A stretch of DNA of 64,000 nucleotides, from NCBI RefSeq assembly GCF_016908395.1, contig NZ_JAFBDU010000006.1, forward strand, positions 62,001-126,000. The letters run 5' to 3'. The notes under the pieces were generated by a model. That model did no database searches, was not told where the DNA came from, and saw nothing but the letters and a program-made list of their open reading frames with translations. This document shows, piece after piece, positions 26,124 through 36,065 of this stretch. The DNA is from Metabacillus crassostreae (GTDB lineage Bacteria > Bacillota > Bacilli > Bacillales > Bacillaceae). Each line of letters opens with the position of its first letter. The first letter of the stretch is position 1. Both the position numbers and the translations under genes were made by a program.

Positions 26124-27287
26124 ATGGAAAACTTTACATACTTTAACCCAACAAAATTAATATTCGGAAAAGACCAAGTAGGACAATTGAAAAATGAGGT
26201 ACCTAAGTTTGGTGAAAAAGTTCTGATCGTTTATGGTGGTGGCAGTATAAAAAGAAATGGTCTCTATGATCAAGTTATTAACGTTTTAAGAGAAAAAAAT
26301 CTTCAACTTTTTGAATTAGCTGGAGTTGAGCCAAATCCAAGGTTATCAACTGTTCATCGTGGAGTTCAATTATGTAAAGAAGAGGAAATTGATTTTATTT
26401 TAGCAGTTGGTGGAGGAAGTGTAATTGATTGCACAAAAGCTATTGCTGCTGGAGCTAAATATGATGGTGATGCTTGGGACATTGTGACAAAAAAACATAT
26501 ACCAACAGATGCGCTGCCATTTGGAACTGTTTTAACACTTGCTGCTACAGGTTCTGAAATGAATTCTGGCTCTGTTATTACTAATTGGGAAACAAAAGAA
26601 AAGTATGGATGGGGTAGTCCACTAACATTCCCTAAATTTTCTATATTAGATCCTGTTAATACATTCACGGTTCCTCAAGATCAAACGGTTTATGGAATGG
26701 TTGATATGATGACACATGTTTTTGAACAGTATTTTCATCATACAAAAAATACACCATTACAGGATCGTTTTTGTGAATCCTTATTAAGAACAGTAATTGA
26801 AACCGCACCAAAATTAATAGAAGATCTCGAGAATTATGAGCTCCGTGAAACCATTTTGTATTCTGGAACAATCGCGTTAAATGGTCAACTACAGATGGGG
26901 TACAGAGGTGATTGGGCAAGTCACAATATTGAGCATGCTGTTTCAGCTGTTTATGACATTCCACATGCTGGTGGTCTAGCCATTATTTTCCCAAATTGGA
27001 TGAAGCATAATATAGATGAAAATATTTCACGTTTTGTTCAATTAGCGGTTAACGTATTTGATGTTGACACAACTGGAAAAGATGAGAAGACAATTGCTTT
27101 AGAAGGAATTGAAAAACTACGAGAATTTTGGAGTAGTATTGGAGCCCCAAGTCGATTGAAAGATTATAATATAAATGATGAAAATATAGATTTAATGGCA
27201 GATAAGGCTATGGTGAATGGTCCATTTGGTAATTTTAAAGCTCTTCAAAAAGAAGATGTTGTGGCTATATTAAAAGCTTCACTTTAA
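26124..27287 (+). CDS. yugJ: NAD(P)H-dependent butanol dehydrogenase-like iron alcohol dehydrogenase
   Basis: A 387-residue iron-dependent alcohol dehydrogenase of the BdhA/YqhD type. The nucleotide site is seen in [13 protein letters not shown] and [19 protein letters not shown]; metal ligands lie in [13 protein letters not shown] and [23 protein letters not shown]. It reduces aldehydes to alcohols in relatives. B. subtilis has two tandem paralogues, yugJ and yugK; here there is one gene, which I judge closer to YugJ. It lies between yuzA and pgi as expected. Confidence 0.9.
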   Translation: MENFTYFNPTKLIFGKDQVGQLKNEVPKFGEKVLIVYGGGSIKRNGLYDQVINVLREKNLQLFELAGVEPNPRLSTVHRGVQLCKEEEIDFILAVGGGSVIDCTKAIAAGAKYDGDAWDIVTKKHIPTDALPFGTVLTLAATGSEMNSGSVITNWETKEKYGWGSPLTFPKFSILDPVNTFTVPQDQTVYGMVDMMTHVFEQYFHHTKNTPLQDRFCESLLRTVIETAPKLIEDLENYELRETILYSGTIALNGQLQMGYRGDWASHNIEHAVSAVYDIPHAGGLAIIFPNWMKHNIDENISRFVQLAVNVFDVDTTGKDEKTIALEGIEKLREFWSSIGAPSRLKDYNINDENIDLMADKAMVNGPFGNFKALQKEDVVAILKASL

Positions 27288-27295
27288 ATTAGAAG

Positions 27296-27607
27296 GGACT
27301 AGGACATAAGTATTAATGATAAACCCGAATTATTAGGTGATGTTTTAATTAATTCTTCGCCAATAGTTCGGGTATTTATTTGCTTTTGCATACTATTTAT
27401 AAAAACTAGTGGAATGGAGTGGAAGACGCTAGGGCACCTACGGGAATAGAGGAAAGGGCTGAGACCCACAGGCGTAGCCGCGGAGGCTCAGCTTCCTCCC
27501 CGGCGAATGGAGTGTCTGTAGCGCAATGAAACGAACTTATATTTCATCTTAACTGATTAATAAAAAACATTATTAAATATTTAAGAATAATTTAACTATG
27601 TCACCTT
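27296..27607. repeat. Repeat family A, copy 2 (~310 bp, inverted relative to copy 1)
   Basis: Starts CTAGGACATAAGTATT and continues with GATAAACCCGAATTATTAGG, matching the reverse complement of the right end of copy 1; TGTCTGTAGCGCAATGAAACG near 27509 matches the other half, and the far end reads ACTATGTCACC. The GC-rich core (27450-27510) has CCACAGGCG and GAGGCTCAGC. It takes up most of the 513-base gap before pgi; the rest (27608-27800) shows no gene. Confidence 0.85.
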
Positions 27608-27800
27608 CTTTTACTTTAGCAGGTAAATTAGAGCGTACTTTATGTGTTTTAGTTCACTATAGTATTATTTAATAAACCTTATTACAAATTAATATAGCGT
27701 TTAACGCGTATACATTATCAACTTTGCTTGATTTAAAGGACTAGTTTAGATAAAGTGATAATAGCGATAAGTTCAAGATGAAAATGGAGGGAAATGTAAA

Positions 27801-29153
27801 ATGACACATGTACGTTTTGATTACTCAAATGCATTATCTTTTTTTAGTGAGCATGAAGTTACATACTTGCGCGACTTTGTAAAAGTTGCACATCATTCTA
27901 TTCACGAACAAACAGGTGCTGGAAGTGACTTCTTAGGATGGGTGGATTTACCGAAAAACTATGATAAAGAAGAGTTCTCACGTATCCAAAAAAGTGCAGC
28001 AAAAATTAAATCAGATTCAGAGGTTCTTCTAGTTATCGGAATTGGTGGATCATATTTAGGTGCTCGAGCAGCAATCGAAATGTTAAACCATTCTTTTTAT
28101 AATTCATTATCAAAAGAGCAAAGACAAGCTCCTCAGGTTATTTTTGTTGGAAACAACATTAGCTCTACATATATGAAAGATCTTCATGATTTATTAGAAG
28201 GAAAAGATTTCTCAATCAATGTTATTTCAAAGTCTGGAACAACTACAGAACCAGCGTTAGCTTTCCGTATTTTCCGTAAACTTCTTGAAGAAAAATATGG
28301 CAAGTCAGAAGCTAAACAACGTATTTATGCAACAACAGATAAAGCACGTGGAGCTCTAAAAACACTTGCAACAGAAGAAGGCTATGAATCATTTATCATT
28401 CCTGACGATGTTGGTGGTCGATTCTCAGTGTTAACAGCAGTAGGATTGCTACCAATTGCAGTTACAGGTGTTGATATTGAGGCAATGATGAATGGAGCTG
28501 CTGTGGCTAGCGATGATTTTGGTAAATCTGAATTAGAAGAAAATCCAGCATACCAATATGCAGCTGTTCGAAATGTTCTTTATAATAAAGGGAAAACAAT
28601 TGAAATGCTTATAAATTATGAGCCAGGACTTCAATATTTCTCTGAATGGTGGAAGCAATTATTTGGAGAAAGTGAAGGTAAAGACCAAAAAGGAATTTAT
28701 CCTTCATCAGCAAACTTTTCTACAGATCTTCATTCACTAGGTCAATATGTTCAAGAAGGTCGTCGTGATCTATTTGAAACAGTGATTAATGTTGAAAATC
28801 CACGTCACGAGTTATTTGTGGAATCAGAAGAAAATGATCTAGATGGCTTAAATTATCTAACTGGTAAATCAGTTGATTTTGTTAATAAAAAGGCATTCCA
28901 AGGAACAATGCTTGCACATACTGATGGTGGAGTTCCAAACCTAGTTGTGACTATCCCAGAAATGGATGCTTATACATTCGGATATTTAGCTTATTTCTTT
29001 GAAAAAGCTTGTGCAATGAGTGGATATCTATTAGGAGTTAATCCATTTGATCAACCAGGTGTTGAAGCTTATAAAGTAAATATGTTTGCTTTACTAGGTA
29101 AACCTGGATTTGAAGAGAAAAAAGCAGAACTTGAAAAACGATTAGAAAAATAA
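27801..29153 (+). CDS. pgi: Glucose-6-phosphate isomerase
   Basis: A 450-residue enzyme, the standard length for Bacillus Pgi. Active-site segments include [49 protein letters not shown] and the signature [20 protein letters not shown]. It interconverts glucose-6-phosphate and fructose-6-phosphate in glycolysis and gluconeogenesis. ATG 27801 follows GGAGGG, and a clear terminator follows the gene. Confidence 0.97.
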   Translation: MTHVRFDYSNALSFFSEHEVTYLRDFVKVAHHSIHEQTGAGSDFLGWVDLPKNYDKEEFSRIQKSAAKIKSDSEVLLVIGIGGSYLGARAAIEMLNHSFYNSLSKEQRQAPQVIFVGNNISSTYMKDLHDLLEGKDFSINVISKSGTTTEPALAFRIFRKLLEEKYGKSEAKQRIYATTDKARGALKTLATEEGYESFIIPDDVGGRFSVLTAVGLLPIAVTGVDIEAMMNGAAVASDDFGKSELEENPAYQYAAVRNVLYNKGKTIEMLINYEPGLQYFSEWWKQLFGESEGKDQKGIYPSSANFSTDLHSLGQYVQEGRRDLFETVINVENPRHELFVESEENDLDGLNYLTGKSVDFVNKKAFQGTMLAHTDGGVPNLVVTIPEMDAYTFGYLAYFFEKACAMSGYLLGVNPFDQPGVEAYKVNMFALLGKPGFEEKKAELEKRLEK

Positions 29154-29157
29154 TTCT

Positions 29158-29200
29158 TTAGGGACCAACATCACGATGTGGTCCCTTTAGCTTTTTTACC
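29158..29200 (+). terminator. Terminator after pgi
   Basis: GGGACCA and TGGTCCC arms around an 11-base loop, then TTTAGCTTTTTT. Confidence 0.85.
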
Positions 29201-29276
29201 TGATTTCACTTAAAAACCCCTTTTAAGAATGCATTCTTAGATAATAGGAAAAGCTATAAAAAAGGGGGTATTTTAA

Positions 29277-29681
29277 GTGATTGAAATTCCGTCAAAAATT
29301 GAAAACCAAAGCTTTCAATTATATTTTTTAGAGCAAAAGCTTAAGCCATTAGGCTATGATATTGGTGGAAATTGGGATTATGATCATGGATCATTTGATT
29401 ATAAGATTGATTCTGAGGTAGGGTACCAATTTTTGAGGGTTCCTTTTGAAGCGGTAGATGGACAGCTTGATTCACATAATACTACAGTTAAAATTGGTAG
29501 ACCATTTCTATTATCACATAAATATCAAATTGGACTTGATGATCATGTGCACATTGGGAATTTTAGTGCATCCTTTGACCAGTTTCAGGAGCCACAAGAT
29601 AAGGATGCAACCTTCCCAGAAGAATATATTGATTTAGGGAAGGCGCTTGTAAAGGAGCTTGAAGCTGAATTGATTAATTAA
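29277..29681 (+). CDS. yugN: YugN-like family protein
   Basis: A 134-residue soluble protein of the YugN-like family, with DIGGNWDYDHGSFDYKID near residues 30-45. It starts at GTG 29277 after AAGGGGG. The gene converges with yugO, and the stops overlap by four bases. Function is unknown; position between pgi and yugO is as in B. subtilis. Confidence 0.87.
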   Translation: MIEIPSKIENQSFQLYFLEQKLKPLGYDIGGNWDYDHGSFDYKIDSEVGYQFLRVPFEAVDGQLDSHNTTVKIGRPFLLSHKYQIGLDDHVHIGNFSASFDQFQEPQDKDATFPEEYIDLGKALVKELEAELIN

Positions 29682-30673
29682 TGTGTGAAAACAATCAATG
29701 CATCATTATGCTTGATTTGAAAGGAGAGGGGCGGATTAACTTTCGTTTCCTCTCCTCTTTTAATGCCAATTAATATAGATTCATCTTCTAAAAGCTGGTA
29801 ACTTGCTTCTTTAAACGTTTTACCAATAAATGAATTTGTCACTGGTAGTACTTTGAATATATTTCCACTTGCGGGATTTAGCTCTGAATAAAATTGAGAT
29901 AAACCATTTTTTGCTAAATAACTACTCATCATAAAATGACTCGTAAGCTTATAAGTTCTAATTACCTCATCTGCACCAGCTCTGTTCGCGTTATTTGATT
30001 GCTGTTCTGTTAAAAGCTCAATCACACAGTATAACCCTGGGTTCATGCCTTTTAATGATAAAAGAATGAGGATAGATAGCATATCAGCGTCATGTTCATT
30101 CTTATGTTGATCTGCTGTAATAATAGCTGCATCTGCTTTAAGGATATTAGCTTTTTGCAGAGTTTGATCATTTGTAGCGTCACCGCGAATATAAGTAACA
30201 TTCTCGATCAAGGGTGACTCATTTAGAGAATCATCAATAAGGACAATTTGTTTGTAGGGTTTAACGACCTTAAGAGAATCAATCATTTCACTTGCCTTTT
30301 CATTCCACCCAATAATAACCACATGATTAGTTCCTTTGAATGCTACGTTTCCTTCTAAATAATTATGTTGTTTTTTTATAGCTGTAGCAGAAATCGTAGC
30401 AAAGTAAGCAGTAACAAAGCTTGCTCCTGCTAAAATCATGATCATGGCAATGCCTCTACCAAGATATGTTTCAGGTACGTAATCTCCAAAGCCAACAGTT
30501 GTAACTGTAACTAGAGCCCACCAAATGCCATCAAATGTAGTGGGAAACTCGTTTGGCTCTACTAATGCAATGACCTCTCCAAATGCTAAAATAATTAAAA
30601 GTACAAAAAGAGTTATTCGGAAATAGATTGGCCAACGCAACCACTGTGTGATTATTTTATTTGTTTTTGCCAC
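29678..30673 (-). CDS. yugO: YugO, two-span K+ channel with cytoplasmic TrkA-N/RCK domain
   Basis: A ~331-residue channel. Two membrane spans flank the pore segment with selectivity filter TVGFGD (TTVTVGFGDYVPE near residue 62). A TrkA-N nucleotide-binding domain starts VVIIGWNEKASEMID, followed by a TrkA-C-like end. GTG 30673 has AAGGA at good spacing; an ATG three codons earlier is too close to the site. It overlaps the end of mstX by 17 bases. In B. subtilis YugO is linked to biofilm formation and to electrical K+ signalling. Confidence 0.9.
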   Translation of the reverse strand: MAKTNKIITQWLRWPIYFRITLFVLLIILAFGEVIALVEPNEFPTTFDGIWWALVTVTTVGFGDYVPETYLGRGIAMIMILAGASFVTAYFATISATAIKKQHNYLEGNVAFKGTNHVVIIGWNEKASEMIDSLKVVKPYKQIVLIDDSLNESPLIENVTYIRGDATNDQTLQKANILKADAAIITADQHKNEHDADMLSILILLSLKGMNPGLYCVIELLTEQQSNNANRAGADEVIRTYKLTSHFMMSSYLAKNGLSQFYSELNPASGNIFKVLPVTNSFIGKTFKEASYQLLEDESILIGIKRGEETKVNPPLSFQIKHNDALIVFTH

Positions 30674-30923
30674 TAGTCTCATCCTTTTTAGTTGGTAAAA
30701 ATGATAATACTTCTTTTACAATTGTATTAATTTTGGATGTTACTTCTTCCTTCCCGTAAACTTCAATAGCTTTCTCGATGGTTATTATTGTTTCTTCAGA
30801 AAAATCAATAATAGCTTTATCTTCTTCAGATTCATTATAAAATCCAATAAAAGAATCTAGACCTTCATTCATTTTATCAATCGCTTCACTTAATAATTTT
30901 TTTTCGTCTTCATTTACCTTCAA
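30657..30923 (-). CDS. mstX: Mistic (MstX), short form
   Basis: An 88-residue acidic helical protein that aligns by eye with B. subtilis Mistic: LSEAIDKMNEGLDSFIGFYNESEED here against LSTAIDRMNEGLDAFIQLYNESEID there (each shown split: AIDKMNEGLDSF and GFYNESEED). TTG 30923 is chosen because GGTGAG precedes it and the protein then begins KVNEDEKKLL like the core of Mistic; the N-terminal helix of the 110-residue B. subtilis form is absent, as in other short homologues. Mistic associates with the membrane although very hydrophilic and helps produce YugO, whose gene overlaps it. Confidence 0.85.
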   Translation of the reverse strand: MKVNEDEKKLLSEAIDKMNEGLDSFIGFYNESEEDKAIIDFSEETIITIEKAIEVYGKEEVTSKINTIVKEVLSFLPTKKDETSGKNK

Positions 30924-31099
30924 TGTACTCACCACTTTCAAAGGTGAAATATATTCTTGCTTTAGTAGTATGTACAGTTCCTAGATAACCTTGCAAAAAA
31001 GCACAAATTGTAATAAGAAAATGTTTTTTATGCTAGAAATCATGATATTGTCCAAACTAAATATAATCAGTAAAACAGTTTTCAGGAGGGAAGCGTCAA

Positions 31100-31783
31100 A
31101 TGTTTTTTCATCCATTAGATTTTTTAATTATCATTGCATTTGGATTATCACTATGGGCTCAGTTTAAGGTAAAAGGGAACTTTCAAAAGTTTTCAAAAAT
31201 AAAGGCGTCATCCGAAATGACAGGTGCAGAAATTGCAAGAAAATTATTAGATCGTAATGGTTTATATAATGTATCAGTGGAAAATGTTAGAGGAGCACTT
31301 ACAGATCATTATGATCCAATTAAGAAGGCTGTTAGGTTATCTGATTCTGTATATCCTAGTAATTCAATTGCAGCAATTTCTGTTGCAGCTCATGAAGTTG
31401 GGCATGCTATTCAGCACAGTGAATCTTATGGTGCCCTTGTCGTTAGGCATAAGATGTTTCCAATCGTGAATTTCACCTCAGGAATTGCGCCGTTTCTTTT
31501 AATTGGAGGTTTCCTATTAGGGAGCTTGAATTTATTAGGCTTAGGAATAGTCTTTTTTTCGGCTGTAGTTGTTTTTCAACTGATTACACTTCCTGTTGAA
31601 TTTAATGCAAGCAACAGAGCACGGTCTTTAATGGTTTCTGAAGGAATGATCGTGAATACGGAGGAAAATGGAGTGAAAAAAGTACTTAATGCAGCAGCGC
31701 TTACTTATGTCGCAGCAGCTTTGCTTTCACTTCTTCAGCTACTTAAATTTATAGCGATCTTTTCGCAGGGCAATCGTGAGTAG
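31100..31783 (+). CDS. yugP: YugP-like membrane zinc metallopeptidase
   Basis: A 227-residue Zn-dependent protease family (YugP, M-type peptidase) protein. An N-terminal span is followed by the HEVGH zinc motif at residues 98-102 and by two to three spans (about 115-165 and 200-220). ATG 31100 follows CAGGAGGGAAG. The substrate is unknown. It is the last conserved gene before the accessory polysaccharide locus. Confidence 0.9.
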   Translation: MFFHPLDFLIIIAFGLSLWAQFKVKGNFQKFSKIKASSEMTGAEIARKLLDRNGLYNVSVENVRGALTDHYDPIKKAVRLSDSVYPSNSIAAISVAAHEVGHAIQHSESYGALVVRHKMFPIVNFTSGIAPFLLIGGFLLGSLNLLGLGIVFFSAVVVFQLITLPVEFNASNRARSLMVSEGMIVNTEENGVKKVLNAAALTYVAAALLSLLQLLKFIAIFSQGNRE

Positions 31784-31997
31784 AAGATATCTTTTAAAAA
31801 AATTCTTGTAACATATTAACGACTTGTTATGAAAGTACAAAATAAATTATAATTTACTTTTATGGAAAATAAACACATTTAAAGGATGAAATATGTCGTA
31901 ATTTGTCTTAAAATATGTTAATAATAGTTATAAAGAAAGAGAACGTTTAGTAGAACAGAGATATTTTATATAAATTTGTTTATGGTAGGAGAAGCCA
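31784..31997 (+). other. Leader region of the polysaccharide/c-di-GMP locus
   Basis: A 214-base A/T-rich gap. No c-di-GMP riboswitch core (GEMM) or other recognised RNA element was seen, and no convincing promoter hexamer pair. The locus promoter must lie here or read through from yugP, since no terminator hairpin is seen after yugP. Confidence 0.35.
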
Positions 31998-33614
31998 ATG
32001 AATAAATATTTGCAAACTTTAGTGAAAAATGTACGAAAACAACTGGAAACTTGGTTAAATGAACATCAAATTATCCAACACAGTGAATTATATCGATTTT
32101 TGCATTCAATATCGGGAACAGCATCTACAATTGGTTTTACAGTGGCTGGTGAGACGGCACAAAAATTAATGGATCAATTAAAAGAGTTTGAGGAGAAAGA
32201 GTGGACGAAAGAAGAACTACAATCATTTTTATTTCCACTTATCTCGATTTTTTACTATGAAGAATTTTCAAATCTAGATGAAGTTATGGAGAAACAAGCA
32301 GAGATTGAAGACCAAAAACTGATCTTACTAATTGATGATGATACAGCATTGCTCATGTATCTTAAGGATCAATTAGAAATGAACGGATGGGTTGTCATTG
32401 CGGTGGCTGATTCAGAAAGAGCCATTAACTCTTATTATGATCTAAATCCAGATTGTGTCATCATTGACATTCATATGAAGGACCGAAATGGACTAGATGT
32501 ATTACTGCAATTAAAGGATCAAATGAACCAGCAATTTATCCCGACTATTATGATTAGTGTAGATAAATCTAAGGAAATGAGAATAAAAAGCTATAAATTA
32601 GGTGCTGACGATTATATAGAAAAACCATTAGAAATGGATGAGTTTATTGTACGAATCAATCGACAGCTTGAAAGAAAACAAGCGATCGATGAAGTAATGT
32701 TAATCGACGAATTAACTAGAGTATATAATAGGAAATACTTGTCTCAAACTTATGAACGATTAATTAGTCATTTAAAAAGACAATACGAGACTTTTAGTAT
32801 TGCTATGTTAGATTTAGATCATTTTAAACAAGTTAATGATTTTTATGGACATATTATCGGTGATAAGGTTTTAGCTACATTCGCAGAAATCATCAGGAAT
32901 GAATTAAGAATTAATGATATTATTATACGCTTTGGTGGCGAAGAATTTATTGTTCTACTTCCTGATACAAAAGCAAAAGAAGCAAAGGTTGTATTGGATC
33001 GTGTTCTTAAGGAATTTTCTAACCATTCTTTTACTTCAAATAAAGGAGAAGAATTTTCTTGTACATTTTCAGGTGGCATTCATGAAATCCATCTCGATCA
33101 GTTAGATATGAAGAAAAATATTGAAATGGCTGATAGTGCGTTATATGAAGCAAAAGTTGCTGGAAGAGCACAGATGAAAATAGTACCAGTTAATAATGTA
33201 CACTATCATAAAAAAACTATCCACATCGGTATTATTGATGATGATCCGATAATCCGTACAATGCTGGAAGACTTAATCAATAAAAGTAAATATACCGAAG
33301 CATTTACCTTGGATATTCGGTGCTTTAAGGATGGAATGGAGTTTTTTGAATCTAGCTGGCATGAGCAAAATAATGAGCCTTATTTAATCATTTTAGATGG
33401 TATGATGCCAAGAATGGACGGATTAGAAGTACTACAAAAACTTAGAGAATCTCGTTTTCAGGAGCGTATTACGGTCATGATGCTTACTTCTCGAAAAAGT
33501 GAACAAGACATTTCAAGAGCGTTGCAGCTTGGAGCTGATGATTATATTACTAAGCCTTTCAAATTAATGGAACTTGAAACAAGGCTTGGCCATCTAATAA
33601 AAAGGATGAAGTGA
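31998..33614 (+). CDS. Hpt-REC-GGDEF-REC diguanylate cyclase/phosphorelay protein
   Basis: A 538-residue soluble signalling protein. Domains in order: Hpt (residues ~10-85) with His36 in LHSISGTASTIGF; receiver 1 (~100-225) with DDD at its start and Asp157 in VIIDIHM; GGDEF (~230-395) with an intact active site GGEEF at 313-317 and an RxxD inhibitory site (RIND, 304-307) exactly five residues before it; receiver 2 (~405-535) with Asp467 in LIILDGMMP and the KPF loop. It should make cyclic-di-GMP under control of phosphoryl transfer. First gene of a four-gene overlapping operon. ATG follows AGGAGAAG. Confidence 0.88.
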   Translation: MNKYLQTLVKNVRKQLETWLNEHQIIQHSELYRFLHSISGTASTIGFTVAGETAQKLMDQLKEFEEKEWTKEELQSFLFPLISIFYYEEFSNLDEVMEKQAEIEDQKLILLIDDDTALLMYLKDQLEMNGWVVIAVADSERAINSYYDLNPDCVIIDIHMKDRNGLDVLLQLKDQMNQQFIPTIMISVDKSKEMRIKSYKLGADDYIEKPLEMDEFIVRINRQLERKQAIDEVMLIDELTRVYNRKYLSQTYERLISHLKRQYETFSIAMLDLDHFKQVNDFYGHIIGDKVLATFAEIIRNELRINDIIIRFGGEEFIVLLPDTKAKEAKVVLDRVLKEFSNHSFTSNKGEEFSCTFSGGIHEIHLDQLDMKKNIEMADSALYEAKVAGRAQMKIVPVNNVHYHKKTIHIGIIDDDPIIRTMLEDLINKSKYTEAFTLDIRCFKDGMEFFESSWHEQNNEPYLIILDGMMPRMDGLEVLQKLRESRFQERITVMMLTSRKSEQDISRALQLGADDYITKPFKLMELETRLGHLIKRMK

Positions 33615-33616
33615 GT

Positions 33617-34666
33617 ATGATTGAAGTTGGCATTGTATATTTATTCATTTTTTTCTTAGTGCTATTTTTCATTTTGTTATGTTTGTTTATTTATTTAATG
33701 ATTGAAAAATATATGAATAATGAATCAAGGAAAAAAATCAATGAATTAAAAGAAACATATCGATTAGATATGTTTCATTTTTTACAAACTGGAAAAGACG
33801 ATGATCTAAGTCCAGAAGGTAGCCCCGAGAAGTTTATTGCTTTCTTAGAGCTTCTTAGAGAATACGCAAATGTGTTAGATAGTATGGAAATCAAACAGAA
33901 AATAAGTAAATATGCTAAGAAACATTTCACAAATCACGTAAAAAAGGAACTGAAAAAAAGGCGTTGGAGTTTAAGGATGAATGCTTTATATATGATAGAG
34001 GATTTCCATATGGAGCACCTGAAGGATTCTCTACATGAATTATATGGTAGAAACAACCTTACAATTGCTGAGAAATCTCAAATACTAAGGATATTTGCAA
34101 AATTTAATGACAGTAAATTGACAAGTTATATGCAAAAACTGGATCCGAGATTATCGGATTTTTCCATTTTGTCCATTTTATCTATTATGAATGAAGAAAC
34201 ATTTGAAATTTTAGTAGGGGATTTTGTGAATTTAGATAAAAGAACTCAATTTATGGTTGTTGAGACAATTGGAAAAGAACAACTGATACAGTATCATCCA
34301 TTATTGGCTAAACTTCTAGAAAATAATGAAGAGGAAATGAGGATTAGAGCTCTAAAAGCATATTCAAATATGGGGGCTCCTATCGATAAAACTCAATTAG
34401 CAGAGTTTTTTACGTTTGAAAGCTGGCAAGTAAGGATGATGGCAGCGAAAGTTGTGGGTAAACAGAAGTTAACTAGTTATATAGATAAACTAATAGAACT
34501 GTTATCTGATCAAGAATATGTTGTACGAGCTGAAGCAGCAAAAGCAATTATCCAATTCAAGGATGGAATTGATATTCTCAAACAAGTGATTGACGAGACA
34601 GAAGATGACTTTGCAAGAGACATGGCTCTAGAATGGCATGAGAAGAAAAGAGTTGATTATTATTAA
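33617..34666 (+). CDS. Membrane-anchored HEAT-repeat protein
   Basis: A ~349-residue protein. Residues 1-30 are a strong membrane helix; the rest is cytoplasmic and helical, with HEAT/PBS-lyase-like repeats clearest at about 140-345 (for example NEEEMRIRALKAYSNMG, ESWQVRMMAAKVVGKQKL and QEYVVRAEAAKAIIQF). ATG 33617 or GTG 33611 may start it; the latter overlaps the previous stop. HEAT repeats usually give a binding scaffold, here perhaps between the signalling protein and the synthase encoded next, which it overlaps by 29 bases. No catalytic motif. Confidence 0.8.
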   Translation: MIEVGIVYLFIFFLVLFFILLCLFIYLMIEKYMNNESRKKINELKETYRLDMFHFLQTGKDDDLSPEGSPEKFIAFLELLREYANVLDSMEIKQKISKYAKKHFTNHVKKELKKRRWSLRMNALYMIEDFHMEHLKDSLHELYGRNNLTIAEKSQILRIFAKFNDSKLTSYMQKLDPRLSDFSILSILSIMNEETFEILVGDFVNLDKRTQFMVVETIGKEQLIQYHPLLAKLLENNEEEMRIRALKAYSNMGAPIDKTQLAEFFTFESWQVRMMAAKVVGKQKLTSYIDKLIELLSDQEYVVRAEAAKAIIQFKDGIDILKQVIDETEDDFARDMALEWHEKKRVDYY

Positions 34667-36065
34667 CTGGTCTGGAATTTTAGTTTTTGTGAACTGGTTT
34701 GTATTCATTTATATGCTAACGATCGTCATTGTTTATGGATTTATGCTATTTATATCATTATTGCAGATTAGAAGAAGATATGAGCTAGATAATGTTGAGC
34801 CTTATGAAGAGCTTCTGCAATCAGAATACACAAAGCCAGTATCCATCTTAGTTCCAGCTTACAATGAATCTGTCGGGATTTATGGAACAATTCGTTCACT
34901 AATAAGTATCGAATATCCGGAATATGAAATAATCATTATTAATGATGGCTCTAAAGATGATACTCTTGAAAAGCTAATATCGAAATTTAACTTAGTAAAA
35001 GTAAATAGAGTTATTCGTAAACAGCTTGATACAAAAGAGATTAAGGGAGTCTATCAATCTAAGATTTATCCAAATCTAATCGTTTTAGATAAAGAAAACG
35101 GTGGTAAAGCTGATGCTCTTAATGCTGGAATAAATCTTTCGAAATATCCCTATTTCTGCTCGTTAGACGGGGATTCGATTATTGAACGAAATGCTTTTTT
35201 AAAAGTCTTGAAACCGATTATTGAATCAGATGATGAAGTAATTGCTTCTGGAGGTAGTGTCAGAATTGCAAATGGCTGTGATATTCAAAATGGAGATTTA
35301 ATCAGTGTTGGTTTATCGAATAAACCAATTGTTGTGATGCAGGTTATCGAATATTTACGTGCATTTTTAACAGGACGTATTGGATTAAGTAAGAATAATT
35401 TACTCCTAATTGTATCAGGTGCTTTTGGGGTTTTTTCAAAAAAGTGGGTAATTGAAGCAGGAGGATATGCTCATACAGTAGGTGAAGATATGGAGTTAGT
35501 TGTTAGACTCCACCGGTTAAATAAAGAAAAAAAGCAAAATAAAAAAATCGTCTATGTACCTGATCCTGTTTGTTGGACAGAAGCACCTGAGGATTTAAAG
35601 TTTCTTCGCAGACAAAGGAAAAGATGGCATAAAGGATTATTTGATAGTCTCTGGAAACATAAAAAACTAATGTTTAATCCTAAGTATGGCTCAATTGGAT
35701 TGTTTTCAATGCCATATTTCTTTTTTATTGAATTTCTTGGACCACTTATTGAGTTGATTGGTTATATTTCACTCGTTGTTTCTATTTTCGCAGGAAAGAT
35801 TTATTTTGAATATGCAATTATGTTCTTCCTTCTTTCATTAATCTATGGATCGATCTACTCGATGGCTGCAGTGCTACTTGAAGAATGGAGTATGGAAAGA
35901 TATCCAAAGGTTAAGCATTTTACGATTTTGTTTTTGGTTTCATTAACAGAAACCTTCTGGTATCGCCCATTAACTGTCATTTGGCGAGTAGAAGGGATGG
36001 TTGAAATGTTACTAGGAAAAAAAGGCTGGGGAGAAATGGTTAGGAAAGGTGTGTCAAATGACTAA
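34638..36065 (+). CDS. Processive family-2 glycosyltransferase (membrane polysaccharide synthase)
   Basis: A ~475-residue GT2 enzyme of the PgaC/HasA/cellulose-synthase type. An N-terminal span (about 12-40) precedes the catalytic domain with VSILVPAYNESVGIYGT, NDGSKDD, the DxD motif SLDGDS (Asp177), base Asp284 in VGEDMEL and the processivity motif QRKRW at 326-330. Three C-terminal spans follow. It would add sugars to a growing chain and move it across the membrane. The start is uncertain: ATG 34638 overlaps the HEAT gene; TTG 34653 is an alternative. The sugar cannot be inferred. Confidence 0.9.
   Translation: MRRKELIIINWSGILVFVNWFVFIYMLTIVIVYGFMLFISLLQIRRRYELDNVEPYEELLQSEYTKPVSILVPAYNESVGIYGTIRSLISIEYPEYEIIIINDGSKDDTLEKLISKFNLVKVNRVIRKQLDTKEIKGVYQSKIYPNLIVLDKENGGKADALNAGINLSKYPYFCSLDGDSIIERNAFLKVLKPIIESDDEVIASGGSVRIANGCDIQNGDLISVGLSNKPIVVMQVIEYLRAFLTGRIGLSKNNLLLIVSGAFGVFSKKWVIEAGGYAHTVGEDMELVVRLHRLNKEKKQNKKIVYVPDPVCWTEAPEDLKFLRRQRKRWHKGLFDSLWKHKKLMFNPKYGSIGLFSMPYFFFIEFLGPLIELIGYISLVVSIFAGKIYFEYAIMFFLLSLIYGSIYSMAAVLLEEWSMERYPKVKHFTILFLVSLTETFWYRPLTVIWRVEGMVEMLLGKKGWGEMVRKGVSND

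Noticed and set aside
31784-31997. c-di-GMP riboswitch ahead of the polysaccharide locus
   Set aside because: I looked for the conserved GEMM core and its paired stems and did not find them.
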